Below are positions 1 through 5,616 of a DNA stretch of 5,616 nt, in pieces. Position 1 is the stretch's first letter. Each line of letters starts with the position of its first letter. The notes under the pieces are model-generated. The model had not been told where the DNA came from. It made no database searches and worked only from the letters and a program-made list of their open reading frames with translations. This DNA comes from Streptomyces sp. NRRL B-1347 (lineage in GTDB: Bacteria > Actinomycetota > Actinomycetes > Streptomycetales > Streptomycetaceae): contig NZ_JOJM01000144.1 in NCBI RefSeq assembly GCF_000720325.1, positions 1 through 5,616 on the forward strand, in the 5' to 3' direction. A program made the translations under genes and the position numbers.

Positions 1-1
1 C

Positions 2-1510
2 GCGCCCGCGCCCCCGCCCGCCGCGCCCGAGCCGCTGCGGCCCGTCGCCGCCGCCCTGCTCAACCTCACCGGACTCGGCCTCGGCTACGTCCTCGTCCGC
101 GCCTGGCTGCCCGCCGTCCTGTGCTGGGCGGCCACCGCCGCGCTGCTCGTGACCGCCCTGCCCGCCGACGTGGACGGCGTCCCCGGCGGCCTGCTCGTCG
201 GCTACCTCGCCCTGCTCGTGCTCGCCGCCGCCGACGGGGCTCGGCGCGCCCGCCGCACCGCCCTCGCCTGGCGGCTGCGCGCCCCGCTCGCCGCCGCGCT
301 CGGCGTCGTCCTGCTCGCCGTCCCCGCCGGGAGCGCCTTCGCCTACGAGGCCGCCCAGGACGAAGCCGTCGAGGACATGCTCCTGGAGCGGCTCGACAAG
401 GCCGACCAGCTCGTCGAGGACCAGGACGGGCAGGACTTCGCCGCCGCCGAGCGCGGCTACCGCTCCGCCCTCGGCACCTACCGGGACCTCCTCCGCGACC
501 ACGAGGGCTCCCGCGCCGCCGACCGCGTGCCCGACCGCCTCGACGCGTACTACAAGGCCGTCGCCCGGCCGTACGCCGACCGCCAGTACTGCCAGGCCGT
601 CGCGCCCCTCACCTATCTGCGCACCCTGCCCACCAGCATCGGCGAGGACCGCCTCGGCCGCCTCGCCACCTGGCCCGACGACCGGCTCGCGACCTCCCTG
701 TACGAGTGCGGGACCGCGGCCGTCGACCGGGGCGACGGCACCCACCTCCAGGAGCTGCTCACCACCTTCCCCGACTCCGCGGCCGCCGGGAAGGTCGTGC
801 CCACCCTCGGCGCGGCCATCGACGACCGCGCCGCCGACCTCAAGGGCACCGACCCCTGCTCCGCCACCGAGAAGCTGACCCGCGTCCGCGCCGTCGCCGC
901 CTCGCTGCCCGCGGGCAAGGGCACCTCCCTGGTCTCCCGGGCCGATCGCGCCGTCCAGTCGGGGGAATACGCCTGCGGTGTGGACGAATTCGAGGACGGC
1001 CAGTTCACCGAGGCCGCCAAGCGGCTGCGCGAGTACGCCGACACGTACAAGAACAGCGGCAAGAGCGAGCGCGCCCGCACCATCGCCATCGCCGCCGAGG
1101 TCGCCGCCGAGCGCCCGCAGGCCGGCCGCAAGCTGCCCGCCCAGCGCGGACCCGGCTCCGGCCAGGAGTTCGTCGTGAAGAACGACGGGCCGAGCGCCGT
1201 CGAGGTCCTGTTCACAGGACCGGCCACCGGCACCGTCAAGCTCGGCGCCTGCGCGGGCTGCACCACGTACTCCAGCAAGGCCGAGGGCAAGAGCAAGGCC
1301 TGCAAGGCGGGCCGCAGCTATCCGCAGAAGTCCCTGCGCCTGCCGCCCGGCGAGTACCACTTCCTCTACAAGCGCGGCACGGGCGGCACCGGCCTGGTCC
1401 GCGACCACAGCGACGGCACCACGGTCCAGAGCGGCTACCGCTACACCGACTGCACCTACGTCGTCAGCGGCGGCCTCGGCGGAATCGACGGCCTCAGCCC
1501 CCGGACGTAG
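2..1510 (+). CDS. Membrane-anchored protein with TPR-like ectodomain, 5' partial
   Basis: The reading frame is open from the left edge, so the true start lies upstream. The GTG at 149 is a poor start because it falls inside a hydrophobic helix and lacks a good ribosome site. 502 residues are visible. After a short Ala/Pro-rich stretch come four hydrophobic segments at about residues 15-32, 36-53, 62-78 and 95-114, with an Arg-rich loop near 81-93 before the last. The rest should face outside. Residues ~120-390 are alpha-helical with spaced Ala/Tyr/Leu resembling degenerate TPR repeats. Residues ~393-502 look beta-rich and carry Cys417 and Cys420 (CxxC), Cys434 and Cys484; four more cysteines (197, 236, 286, 325) lie in the helical part, so disulphides are likely. 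I recall similar hypothetical proteins in Streptomyces but know no function. A hairpin at 1564-1607 separates it from the secretion genes, so it is probably a separate transcription unit. Sure of the gene, not of its role. Confidence 0.85.
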   Translation, partial: APAPPPAAPEPLRPVAAALLNLTGLGLGYVLVRAWLPAVLCWAATAALLVTALPADVDGVPGGLLVGYLALLVLAAADGARRARRTALAWRLRAPLAAALGVVLLAVPAGSAFAYEAAQDEAVEDMLLERLDKADQLVEDQDGQDFAAAERGYRSALGTYRDLLRDHEGSRAADRVPDRLDAYYKAVARPYADRQYCQAVAPLTYLRTLPTSIGEDRLGRLATWPDDRLATSLYECGTAAVDRGDGTHLQELLTTFPDSAAAGKVVPTLGAAIDDRAADLKGTDPCSATEKLTRVRAVAASLPAGKGTSLVSRADRAVQSGEYACGVDEFEDGQFTEAAKRLREYADTYKNSGKSERARTIAIAAEVAAERPQAGRKLPAQRGPGSGQEFVVKNDGPSAVEVLFTGPATGTVKLGACAGCTTYSSKAEGKSKACKAGRSYPQKSLRLPPGEYHFLYKRGTGGTGLVRDHSDGTTVQSGYRYTDCTYVVSGGLGGIDGLSPRT

Positions 1511-1563
1511 CCCGCCCCACCTCTCCCCCGCCCCTGGAGACCGCACCTGACGGAGGGTCTGAG

Positions 1564-1607
1564 GGCGTGGCCCGGCGTCGTTCTGAGTTGACGTCAGTGG
1601 CCACGCC
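1564..1607 (+). terminator. Two-tier hairpin, probable transcription terminator
   Basis: A perfect 9-base outer stem is formed by GGCGTGGCC (1564-1572) and GGCCACGCC (1599-1607). Inside it, 1574-1579 can pair with 1590-1595 (five Watson-Crick pairs and one G-U), leaving a 10-base loop. It begins 53 bases after the stop codon of the upstream gene. Only a weak T-containing stretch (CCTTCATT, 1611-1618) follows, which is common for actinobacterial terminators. The right arm contains the 8-base palindrome TGACGTCA (1589-1596), so a protein-binding site is an alternative reading. Confidence 0.5.
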
Positions 1608-1798
1608 GGACCTTCATTGCCCGGCGTCACCCCGCGTGATACACAGAGTGACCATACGTTTGAAGTCAGCCAACGAATGACGCCAAGGCTGCACACGCCG
1701 GGCTGATTGTCGGCGAGAATGAGCTTCGTCCTCTGCACTCCGGTACGCAGAGGTGGGCAGAGGTGCTGGAACAACCCACTAGGGGCGGTGAGTTACAC
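1608..1798 (+). promoter_or_regulatory. Leader region of the pilin-like gene with repeated 7-mer
   Basis: This non-coding stretch should hold the promoter and 5' leader of the secretion genes. I found no convincing -35/-10 pair. Its A+T content is higher around 1636-1680 than in the coding DNA, which would suit a promoter. Close to the gene, CCTCTGC (1730-1736) is the reverse complement of GCAGAGG, which occurs twice (1747-1753 and 1757-1763) as part of a 9-base direct repeat GCAGAGGTG with a 10-base period. The left arm can pair with either right-hand copy, giving two mutually exclusive hairpins; the three half-sites could equally be an operator. The regulatory role is inference. Confidence 0.4.
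1787..1792 (+). promoter_or_regulatory. Ribosome binding site supporting the ATG at 1799
   Basis: GGTGAG lies 6 bases ahead of the ATG at 1799 and supports that start. A longer in-frame version could begin at GTG 1763, with AGAGG at 1749-1753 as its ribosome site; that would add 12 hydrophilic residues. I prefer 1799 because of the ATG codon and the spacing. Confidence 0.55.
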
Positions 1799-2107
1799 AT
1801 GCTTATGGCAGCCGAGAAGGGCGACATCACCACCATCATCGGTGGGATCGCCCCCGACTGGGGTCCCTTCGGGAGCTTGGGCAACGAGGCACGCGTGATG
1901 ATCGAGGTCGTCATGGCCGTGGCGATCCTGCTGTGCCTCGGCATCGCGATCTGGGGCGCCGCGAAGCAGCGCATCGGAGCGACGGCGCTGCGCGACACGT
2001 TCAGCGCGGAGCAGGGCAAGGGCCTGATCATCGCGGGCCTGACCGGTGTCTTCATCATCGGCTCACTCGGCACGCTGTTCACCATCGTGTACGGCATGGC
2101 GGTCTGA
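1799..2107 (+). CDS. Small two-helix membrane protein, VirB2/TrbC pilin-like
   Basis: The 102-residue product has an N-terminal amphipathic stretch of about 30 residues, then two strongly hydrophobic segments (about 32-52 and 74-99) joined by a loop of about 20 charged residues with several Lys and Arg, and almost no C-terminal tail. The size and two-helix hairpin match VirB2/TrbC-type pilins of type IV secretion systems, whose basic loop faces the cytoplasm. There is no ordinary cleavable signal peptide, unlike Gram-negative VirB2. The position just ahead of VirB8-like, VirB6-like and SCO6880-like genes supports the call. Its own leader and a pyrimidine-rich tract behind it suggest it may be expressed at a different level from the downstream genes, as would suit a major subunit. 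The homology is judged from topology and context only; a small structural membrane protein without pilin function remains possible. Confidence 0.8.
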   Translation: MLMAAEKGDITTIIGGIAPDWGPFGSLGNEARVMIEVVMAVAILLCLGIAIWGAAKQRIGATALRDTFSAEQGKGLIIAGLTGVFIIGSLGTLFTIVYGMAV

Positions 2108-2165
2108 CCCCCGCCCGCCCTCCTTCCTCCCGTCTCCCTCCTCTCCTCCCCCGTCCGTCGTGCCC
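2108..2165 (+). terminator. Pyrimidine-rich tract, possible Rho-dependent attenuation site
   Basis: The 58 bases following the pilin-like stop codon contain no A and few G, including 20 uninterrupted pyrimidines at 2133-2152. In RNA this would be unstructured and C-rich, the property of Rho-loading (rut) sites. It could lower transcription into the following genes. It could also be a simple low-complexity spacer; no hairpin with a T-tail is present here. Confidence 0.25.
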
Positions 2166-2299
2166 ACCGGCTGAGGTTGCAACTCCCTGATGTCGAGTCA
2201 CCACACCGCGCCCGCGCGGGAACCAGCACGGCTACCGTCATATCCGATGCACCAGACGGACGTGGTGGTCAAGGAAGAGGTTGAGGGGACGTACGCGGC
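2166..2299 (+). other. Intergenic spacer ahead of the VirB8-like gene
   Basis: No gene is visible in this spacer. It contains a 10-base palindrome CCCGCGCGGG at 2211-2220 and a short A/T-containing patch around 2238-2248 (CATATCCGAT) that could belong to a promoter, but no paired -35 element is convincing. GAGGGGAC at 2283-2290 is the likely ribosome site for the ATG at 2300. Confidence 0.3.
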
Positions 2300-3130
2300 A
2301 TGAGCGATGACGATGACCTCTTCGGCGGCACCGGCGAGACCCGGACGCGGCTCCCGGAGCGCGACGGCGCCGACGGCTACGGCGGCGCCCGCAGACCCGG
2401 CCGCCGCTCCTCCTCGCGCAGCCTCGTCACCGTCATCGGCGTGGTCGTCCTCCTCATCGCCGCCATCGCCTTCGCGAACCGCGACGACTCGTCGTCCGAC
2501 GACGCCGGAGGCGGCGCCCACGGCAACAAGGACACGGAATCGACCCCCACGGCCCCGACCGGCGAGAAGCCGGTGAGCGGGAAGAACGGGGGGATTCCGG
2601 CGGGGTACGCGAAGACGGAGCAGGGCGCGCAGAGCGCGGCGGCGAACTACGCGGTGGCGCTCGGCTCGGCCGAGATGTTCGACAAGTCGAAGCGGGACGG
2701 CATCCTCAAGGCCATCATGGCCCCCTCCAGCGTGCCCAAGTTCAAGGCGGACCTGGACAAGGCGTACAGCGCGGACTTCTTCAAGAACGTGGGGCTCAAC
2801 GCGAACGGCTCCACACCGAGCGGCTACCAGTTCGTCTCCCGCACCAGCGCGATCGGCACCCGGGTCACCGACTTCGCCGACGGCAAGGCCACCGTGGCCA
2901 CCTGGTGCAGCGGCCTCCTCGGCCTCGCGGGCGAGCGGTCCACCAAGCCGGTCACCAGCAGCTGGTTCACGATCACCATGAAGCTGACGTGGACCGACGG
3001 CGACTGGAAGATCACCACGCACACCCAGAAGGACGGTCCCGCCCCGGTCCCGGGCGACGACCGCGCGTCCGGCTCCGAAGAGATCGCGGACGCCGTCGAG
3101 GGGTACGGAGGGTTCACGTATGCGCGGTAG
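2300..3130 (+). CDS. Bitopic membrane protein, probable VirB8/TcpC-like channel component
   Basis: The 276-residue product has a short cytoplasmic N-terminus rich in Asp then Arg, one transmembrane helix at about residues 42-59, a flexible Ser/Thr/Pro/Gly linker to about residue 100, and an outside domain of about 150 residues. That domain begins with an Ala-rich helix (about 107-125) and ends with alternating beta strands containing the WFTITMKLTW and WKITTHTQ segments, a helix-then-sheet pattern typical of NTF2-like folds. VirB8 and the Gram-positive TcpC/conjugation proteins have this anchor-plus-NTF2 layout. The linker lets the domain reach the cell wall layer. There is one lone cysteine in the outside domain. 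The stop codon overlaps the start of the next gene by 11 bases, so the two are probably co-translated. The VirB8 assignment is inferred from architecture and neighbours, not from a diagnostic motif. Confidence 0.75.
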   Translation: MSDDDDLFGGTGETRTRLPERDGADGYGGARRPGRRSSSRSLVTVIGVVVLLIAAIAFANRDDSSSDDAGGGAHGNKDTESTPTAPTGEKPVSGKNGGIPAGYAKTEQGAQSAAANYAVALGSAEMFDKSKRDGILKAIMAPSSVPKFKADLDKAYSADFFKNVGLNANGSTPSGYQFVSRTSAIGTRVTDFADGKATVATWCSGLLGLAGERSTKPVTSSWFTITMKLTWTDGDWKITTHTQKDGPAPVPGDDRASGSEEIADAVEGYGGFTYAR

Positions 3131-4454
3131 TCGCCCCGTACTGAAGCTCACCGCGGCCCTCGCGGCCGTCCAGACAGCGGTGCTCCTCTTCGCGACGCGC
3201 GCCGCCGCCGCGCCCGACGACGACCCGTGCGCGCTCATCCACGGCCCCGCCAAGAAGTACTGCGAGCAAGGCGAAGGCGGCGGAGGTGGCGGGGACGCGC
3301 CCAAGGTTCCCGACAACGGGGCGCTGTCCGAGCTCGATCCGCTCAGTTCGCTCGCCCGCGGCTTCGGCGACGCCGCCTCGTGGATCGTCAACAAGCTCAC
3401 CGAGTACGTGAACGACACCGCGGCCGTGGACTTCACCAACGAGAAGTTCCTCCAGCAGTACGCCGTGGTGTTCGCCGCGTCGACGATCCTCACCCTGATC
3501 GTGTGGCTGCTCGCGGTCACCAAGCGGGCCGTGCGCGGCGTACCGCTGCTCACGGCGCTCTCGGAGGCCATCGGCTTCCTGTGGCTGACGGTGCTCGCGT
3601 CCGCGTTCACCCCGCTGATCCTGTCCACCGTCGTGTCCGCGACGGACGGCGTGTCCGAGGTGCTCGCCAAGTCGGTGGGCGGCGACACCGACCGGTTCTT
3701 CGGCACGTTCTCGCAGGCCCTCGACAAGGGCACCGACATCGGCGGCGGCCCGATCATGCTGATCGTCGTGTCCGCCGTGTCGATCGCCGCCGCCGGCATC
3801 CTCTGCCTGGAACTGGTGATCCGCGCCGCGATGCTCTACGTCGGCGCGCTCCTCGGCACCGTCGTGTACTCGGGCCTCGTCGACAAGAACACCTGGGGCC
3901 GCATCCGCCGCTGGGCCGGCCTGATGGTCGCGATCATCCTGGTGAAGCCCATCATCGTGATCGTGCTCGGAGTGGCCGGAGCCCTCCAGGGCGAGGACGG
4001 GCCCGACTCCCTGTCGGCCGTCGTCTCCGGACTCTCCGTGATCCTCCTCGCCATCTTCGCCAGCGCCTCCATCTACCGGTTCATCCCCGGCTTCGGCGAC
4101 GACATCATGGCCACCCGCAACAACCGCCTGATGCGCGGCGCCGAGAACCGCGCCGCCACCGCCCTCAACTCGCCCGCCGCCTGGGTCGCCCAGGGCATCC
4201 GCACCCACAGCGCACGCCCCGGCGGCAAGGCGGGCGGCGGCCAGGCGGGCGGCGGCGACACCCCGCCGCAGGCCGCCACAGCCAACGCCGTCGGAAGCGG
4301 CCTGTCCTCACACGCCCACCGGCAGCCTGGCCCCGCCCAGAACGGCGGCGGAACTGTCCCCTCCGCCGCACCCCCACCCCGTACGAGCCCCTCGAACACC
4401 CCGCACGCGGGCAACCGCGGCGGTACGAACAGCACTGGAGGTGAAGGGCGTTGA
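3120..4454 (+). CDS. Polytopic membrane protein, TrbL/VirB6-like
   Basis: The 444-residue product starts with a signal peptide (Arg/Lys n-region, hydrophobic core, cleavage probably after the alanine run near residue 31). Two cysteines (37, 48) sit close to the mature N-terminus, followed by a Gly run and an amphipathic region. Hydrophobic segments lie at about 115-133, 148-172, 211-228, 229-253, 266-288 and 298-318. The final ~80 residues are Gly/Pro/Ala-rich and probably disordered in the cytoplasm. Many helices plus a hydrophilic tail match the TrbL/VirB6 family, which forms the inner-membrane channel of type IV secretion systems. The start is well set: GGAGGG at 3107-3112 lies 7 bases before the ATG. 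It overlaps the VirB8-like gene by 11 bases and the next gene by 4. The family is highly diverged, so the call rests on topology and context. Confidence 0.8.
   Translation: MRGSRPVLKLTAALAAVQTAVLLFATRAAAAPDDDPCALIHGPAKKYCEQGEGGGGGGDAPKVPDNGALSELDPLSSLARGFGDAASWIVNKLTEYVNDTAAVDFTNEKFLQQYAVVFAASTILTLIVWLLAVTKRAVRGVPLLTALSEAIGFLWLTVLASAFTPLILSTVVSATDGVSEVLAKSVGGDTDRFFGTFSQALDKGTDIGGGPIMLIVVSAVSIAAAGILCLELVIRAAMLYVGALLGTVVYSGLVDKNTWGRIRRWAGLMVAIILVKPIIVIVLGVAGALQGEDGPDSLSAVVSGLSVILLAIFASASIYRFIPGFGDDIMATRNNRLMRGAENRAATALNSPAAWVAQGIRTHSARPGGKAGGGQAGGGDTPPQAATANAVGSGLSSHAHRQPGPAQNGGGTVPSAAPPPRTSPSNTPHAGNRGGTNSTGGEGR
4437..4443 (+). promoter_or_regulatory. Strong ribosome binding site that sets a TTG start
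   Basis: GGAGGTG, close to the ideal anti-16S complement, ends 7 bases before the TTG at 4451. The TTG overlaps the TGA of the upstream gene as TTGA. No ATG or GTG in the same frame lies closer at a useful distance; the next in-frame candidate, GTG at 4469, has no such site. Translation is likely coupled to the TrbL-like gene. Confidence 0.75.
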
Positions 4455-5521
4455 CGACCCAGTCCCATGTGTCCCCACCGGTCACGCCCCGCCGCACCTA
4501 TCTGATCGGCCGGGCCCGGCCGAACGCCATCATCGGCCGCAACCGCGAGACCGGCGAGATCGCGCTGATCATCGGCGGCGCGTTCCTCGGCATGATGTGC
4601 GGCATCCTCATCCCGTTCCTGGCCATGCGCATCGTGCTGCTCATGGGCTTCCCGATGATCGCCATCGCGGCGGTGTACATCCCGTACAAGGGACGCACGT
4701 TCTACAAGTGGTTCGAGATCAACCGGAGCTACAAGCGATCGCTGCGGCGCGGCACCGCCTACCGGTCCTCGGTCGCCGAGGCGGGCGTCCGGCTCGACGG
4801 GCGCGAGGTGGAGATCGGGCCGCCGCCCGGCATCGGCCGCATCAGCTGGCTGGCCGCGCCCTTCGGGCCCGACGAGATCGCCGTCCTGCTGCACGCCGAC
4901 CGGCGCACCGTCACCGCCGCCATCGAGATCGAGGGCCCCGGCGTCGGCCTGCGCGACAGCGAGGACCAGGAGGCCCTCGTCGACCGGTTCGGCACGCTGC
5001 TCAAGCACGTGGCCAACGGCGACGGCTTCGTGACGCGGCTCCAGATGCTGGCCCGCACCCTGCCCGCCGACCCGGACGCGCACGCCAAGGACGTCGCCGC
5101 GCGCGGCGACGACCGCGCGCTGCCCTGGCTCCAGCACAGCTACGACCAGCTCCAGTCGATGGTGTCCACCAGCAGCGAGCAGCACCGCGCCTACCTCGTC
5201 GCCTGCATGCACTACTCCCGCGAGCTCGCCGCCGAGGCCCAGGCCATGGCGCGCGCCGCCCGCCCGCACGGCGGCAAGAAGCTCGACCGGGACGCCGGGC
5301 TCGCCGTCGTCATGGCACGCGAGCTGACCGACATCTGCTCGCGCCTCCAGGAGGCCGACATCCGCGTGCGCCAGCCGCTCGGCCAGGGCCGCCTCGCCTC
5401 CCTCGTGCACTCCATGTACGACCCGGACCACCCCATCGACCACATCCAGGCGATGACGAAACGTAATGCCTGGCCCGCCGAGCTGGACGCGATGGAGCCC
5501 ACCTACCTCCAGGCGAAGTAA
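4451..5521 (+). CDS. SCO6880-family membrane protein (PrgI/VirB3-like position), probably truncated at the C-terminus
   Basis: The 356-residue product begins with a basic N-terminus, followed by two adjacent hydrophobic segments at about 37-57 and 61-79, then a Lys/Arg/Tyr-rich stretch and a long soluble cytoplasmic part. I recognise it as the family annotated as SCO6880 in Streptomyces. The two N-terminal helices resemble VirB3/PrgI proteins that partner the VirB4 ATPase, and such an ATPase gene would be expected next. Family members, as I remember them, are close to 500 residues, so about 140 C-terminal residues seem to be missing. The frame ends at a TAA exactly where composition changes. 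Three unusual codons in a row (AAA CGT AAT, 5459-5467) occur near the end. Whether the shortened protein still works is unknown; it may be a broken gene. The family call is firm, while the truncation rests on remembered length and on the junction. Confidence 0.8.
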   Translation: MTTQSHVSPPVTPRRTYLIGRARPNAIIGRNRETGEIALIIGGAFLGMMCGILIPFLAMRIVLLMGFPMIAIAAVYIPYKGRTFYKWFEINRSYKRSLRRGTAYRSSVAEAGVRLDGREVEIGPPPGIGRISWLAAPFGPDEIAVLLHADRRTVTAAIEIEGPGVGLRDSEDQEALVDRFGTLLKHVANGDGFVTRLQMLARTLPADPDAHAKDVAARGDDRALPWLQHSYDQLQSMVSTSSEQHRAYLVACMHYSRELAAEAQAMARAARPHGGKKLDRDAGLAVVMARELTDICSRLQEADIRVRQPLGQGRLASLVHSMYDPDHPIDHIQAMTKRNAWPAELDAMEPTYLQAK

Positions 5522-5616
5522 CTGGTTAGGTCTGTGGGGGCTGGTGGGCATGCTGGATCGCCGGGTGGCCCGGGGTTTCAGGAGGTGGTGGGTGTCCAGG
5601 GGCTGCCGCGCATGGT
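5522..5616. other. Possible edge of inserted or rearranged DNA
   Basis: This last stretch is strongly G-skewed (about 47 G to 19 C) and does not continue the SCO6880-like protein in any frame that I recognise. At the junction TAAC (5519-5522) and GTTA (5525-5528) form a small inverted repeat. CCGGG-TGG-CCCGG (5561-5573) can form a short hairpin. AGGAGG at 5580-5585 lies 6 bases ahead of a GTG at 5592, so a new plus-strand gene might begin there, but only eight codons are visible. An insertion sequence end is one reading; a deletion or other rearrangement joint is another. No transposase motif or terminal repeat can be confirmed. Confidence 0.35.

Noticed and set aside
149..151. GTG as start codon of the first gene
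   Set aside because: The frame stays open upstream to the edge and codes for further hydrophobic helices of the same protein; the GTG lies inside a predicted helix without a good ribosome site.
121..1680. Plus-strand frame of 519 codons overlapping the first gene
   Set aside because: The product is almost wholly Arg/Pro/Ala low complexity, while the alternative frame has clear membrane helices and amphipathic repeats and is open to the left edge.
1666..2241. Minus-strand frame of 191 codons over the pilin-like gene
   Set aside because: It spans the pilin-like gene and both flanking spacers, has no recognisable features, and opposes a plus-strand gene with a ribosome site and strong helix pattern.
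2198..3799. Long open frame on the minus strand (533 codons)
   Set aside because: It lies antisense to two convincing plus-strand membrane protein genes, and its product is low-complexity Arg/Gly/Val-rich, as expected from the complementary strand of very GC-rich coding DNA.
3114..4208. Minus-strand open frame (364 codons)
   Set aside because: It covers the TrbL-like gene in antisense and encodes a repetitive Gly/His/Asp/Glu-rich product without hydrophobic segments; a shadow.
4073..5551. Long open frame on the minus strand (492 codons)
   Set aside because: It is antisense to the TrbL-like and SCO6880-like genes, with a His/Asp/Gly/Val-rich product lacking domain features; a GC-rich shadow.
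5592..5616. Start of a transposase gene at GTG 5592
   Set aside because: The ribosome site is good but only eight codons are visible and they match no transposase N-terminus that I know, so it is not called as a gene.

Overview
The window is very GC-rich DNA with codons ending almost always in G or C, an actinobacterial style that fits Streptomyces or a close relative. All genes read on the plus strand. The content is a fragment of a type IV secretion (conjugation-like) membrane complex of the kind found in Streptomyces genomes, preceded by one gene that I do not recognise by function.

Layout. (1) From the left edge to 1510 runs the 3' part of a membrane-anchored protein: four hydrophobic helices, then a helical TPR-like ectodomain, then a cysteine-containing beta-rich C-terminal domain. 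Its start lies outside the window. (2) 1511-1798 is non-coding. It holds a two-tier hairpin (probable terminator, 1564-1607) and a leader with an inverted repeat and a direct repeat just ahead of the next gene. (3) 1799-2107 encodes a 102-residue, two-helix protein with VirB2/TrbC-pilin topology. (4) 2108-2299 is non-coding and opens with a long pyrimidine-rich tract. (5) 2300-3130 encodes a bitopic membrane protein, probably VirB8/TcpC-like. (6) 3120-4454 encodes a polytopic TrbL/VirB6-like protein with a signal peptide. (7) 4451-5521 encodes an SCO6880-family protein (two N-terminal helices, VirB3/PrgI-like position), started by TTG and overlapping its upstream neighbour by 4 bases. (8) 5522-5616 is a short G-skewed stretch that does not look like the rest of the window.

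How the parts fit. Genes 5-7 are packed with 11-base and 4-base overlaps and strong Shine-Dalgarno sites, so they look translationally coupled. The order pilin-like, VirB8-like, VirB6-like, VirB3/PrgI-like matches a stripped-down Gram-positive type IV secretion channel. In such loci a VirB4 ATPase normally follows; it would lie to the right of this window and is not seen. No relaxase, coupling protein, integrase or oriT is visible here.

The most notable point is at the right end. The SCO6880-like reading frame stops at 356 residues, which from memory of the family (close to 500 residues) is about 140 residues short. The stop falls at an abrupt change in composition. This suggests an insertion or rearrangement that broke the locus, but the window ends too soon to identify the inserted DNA.
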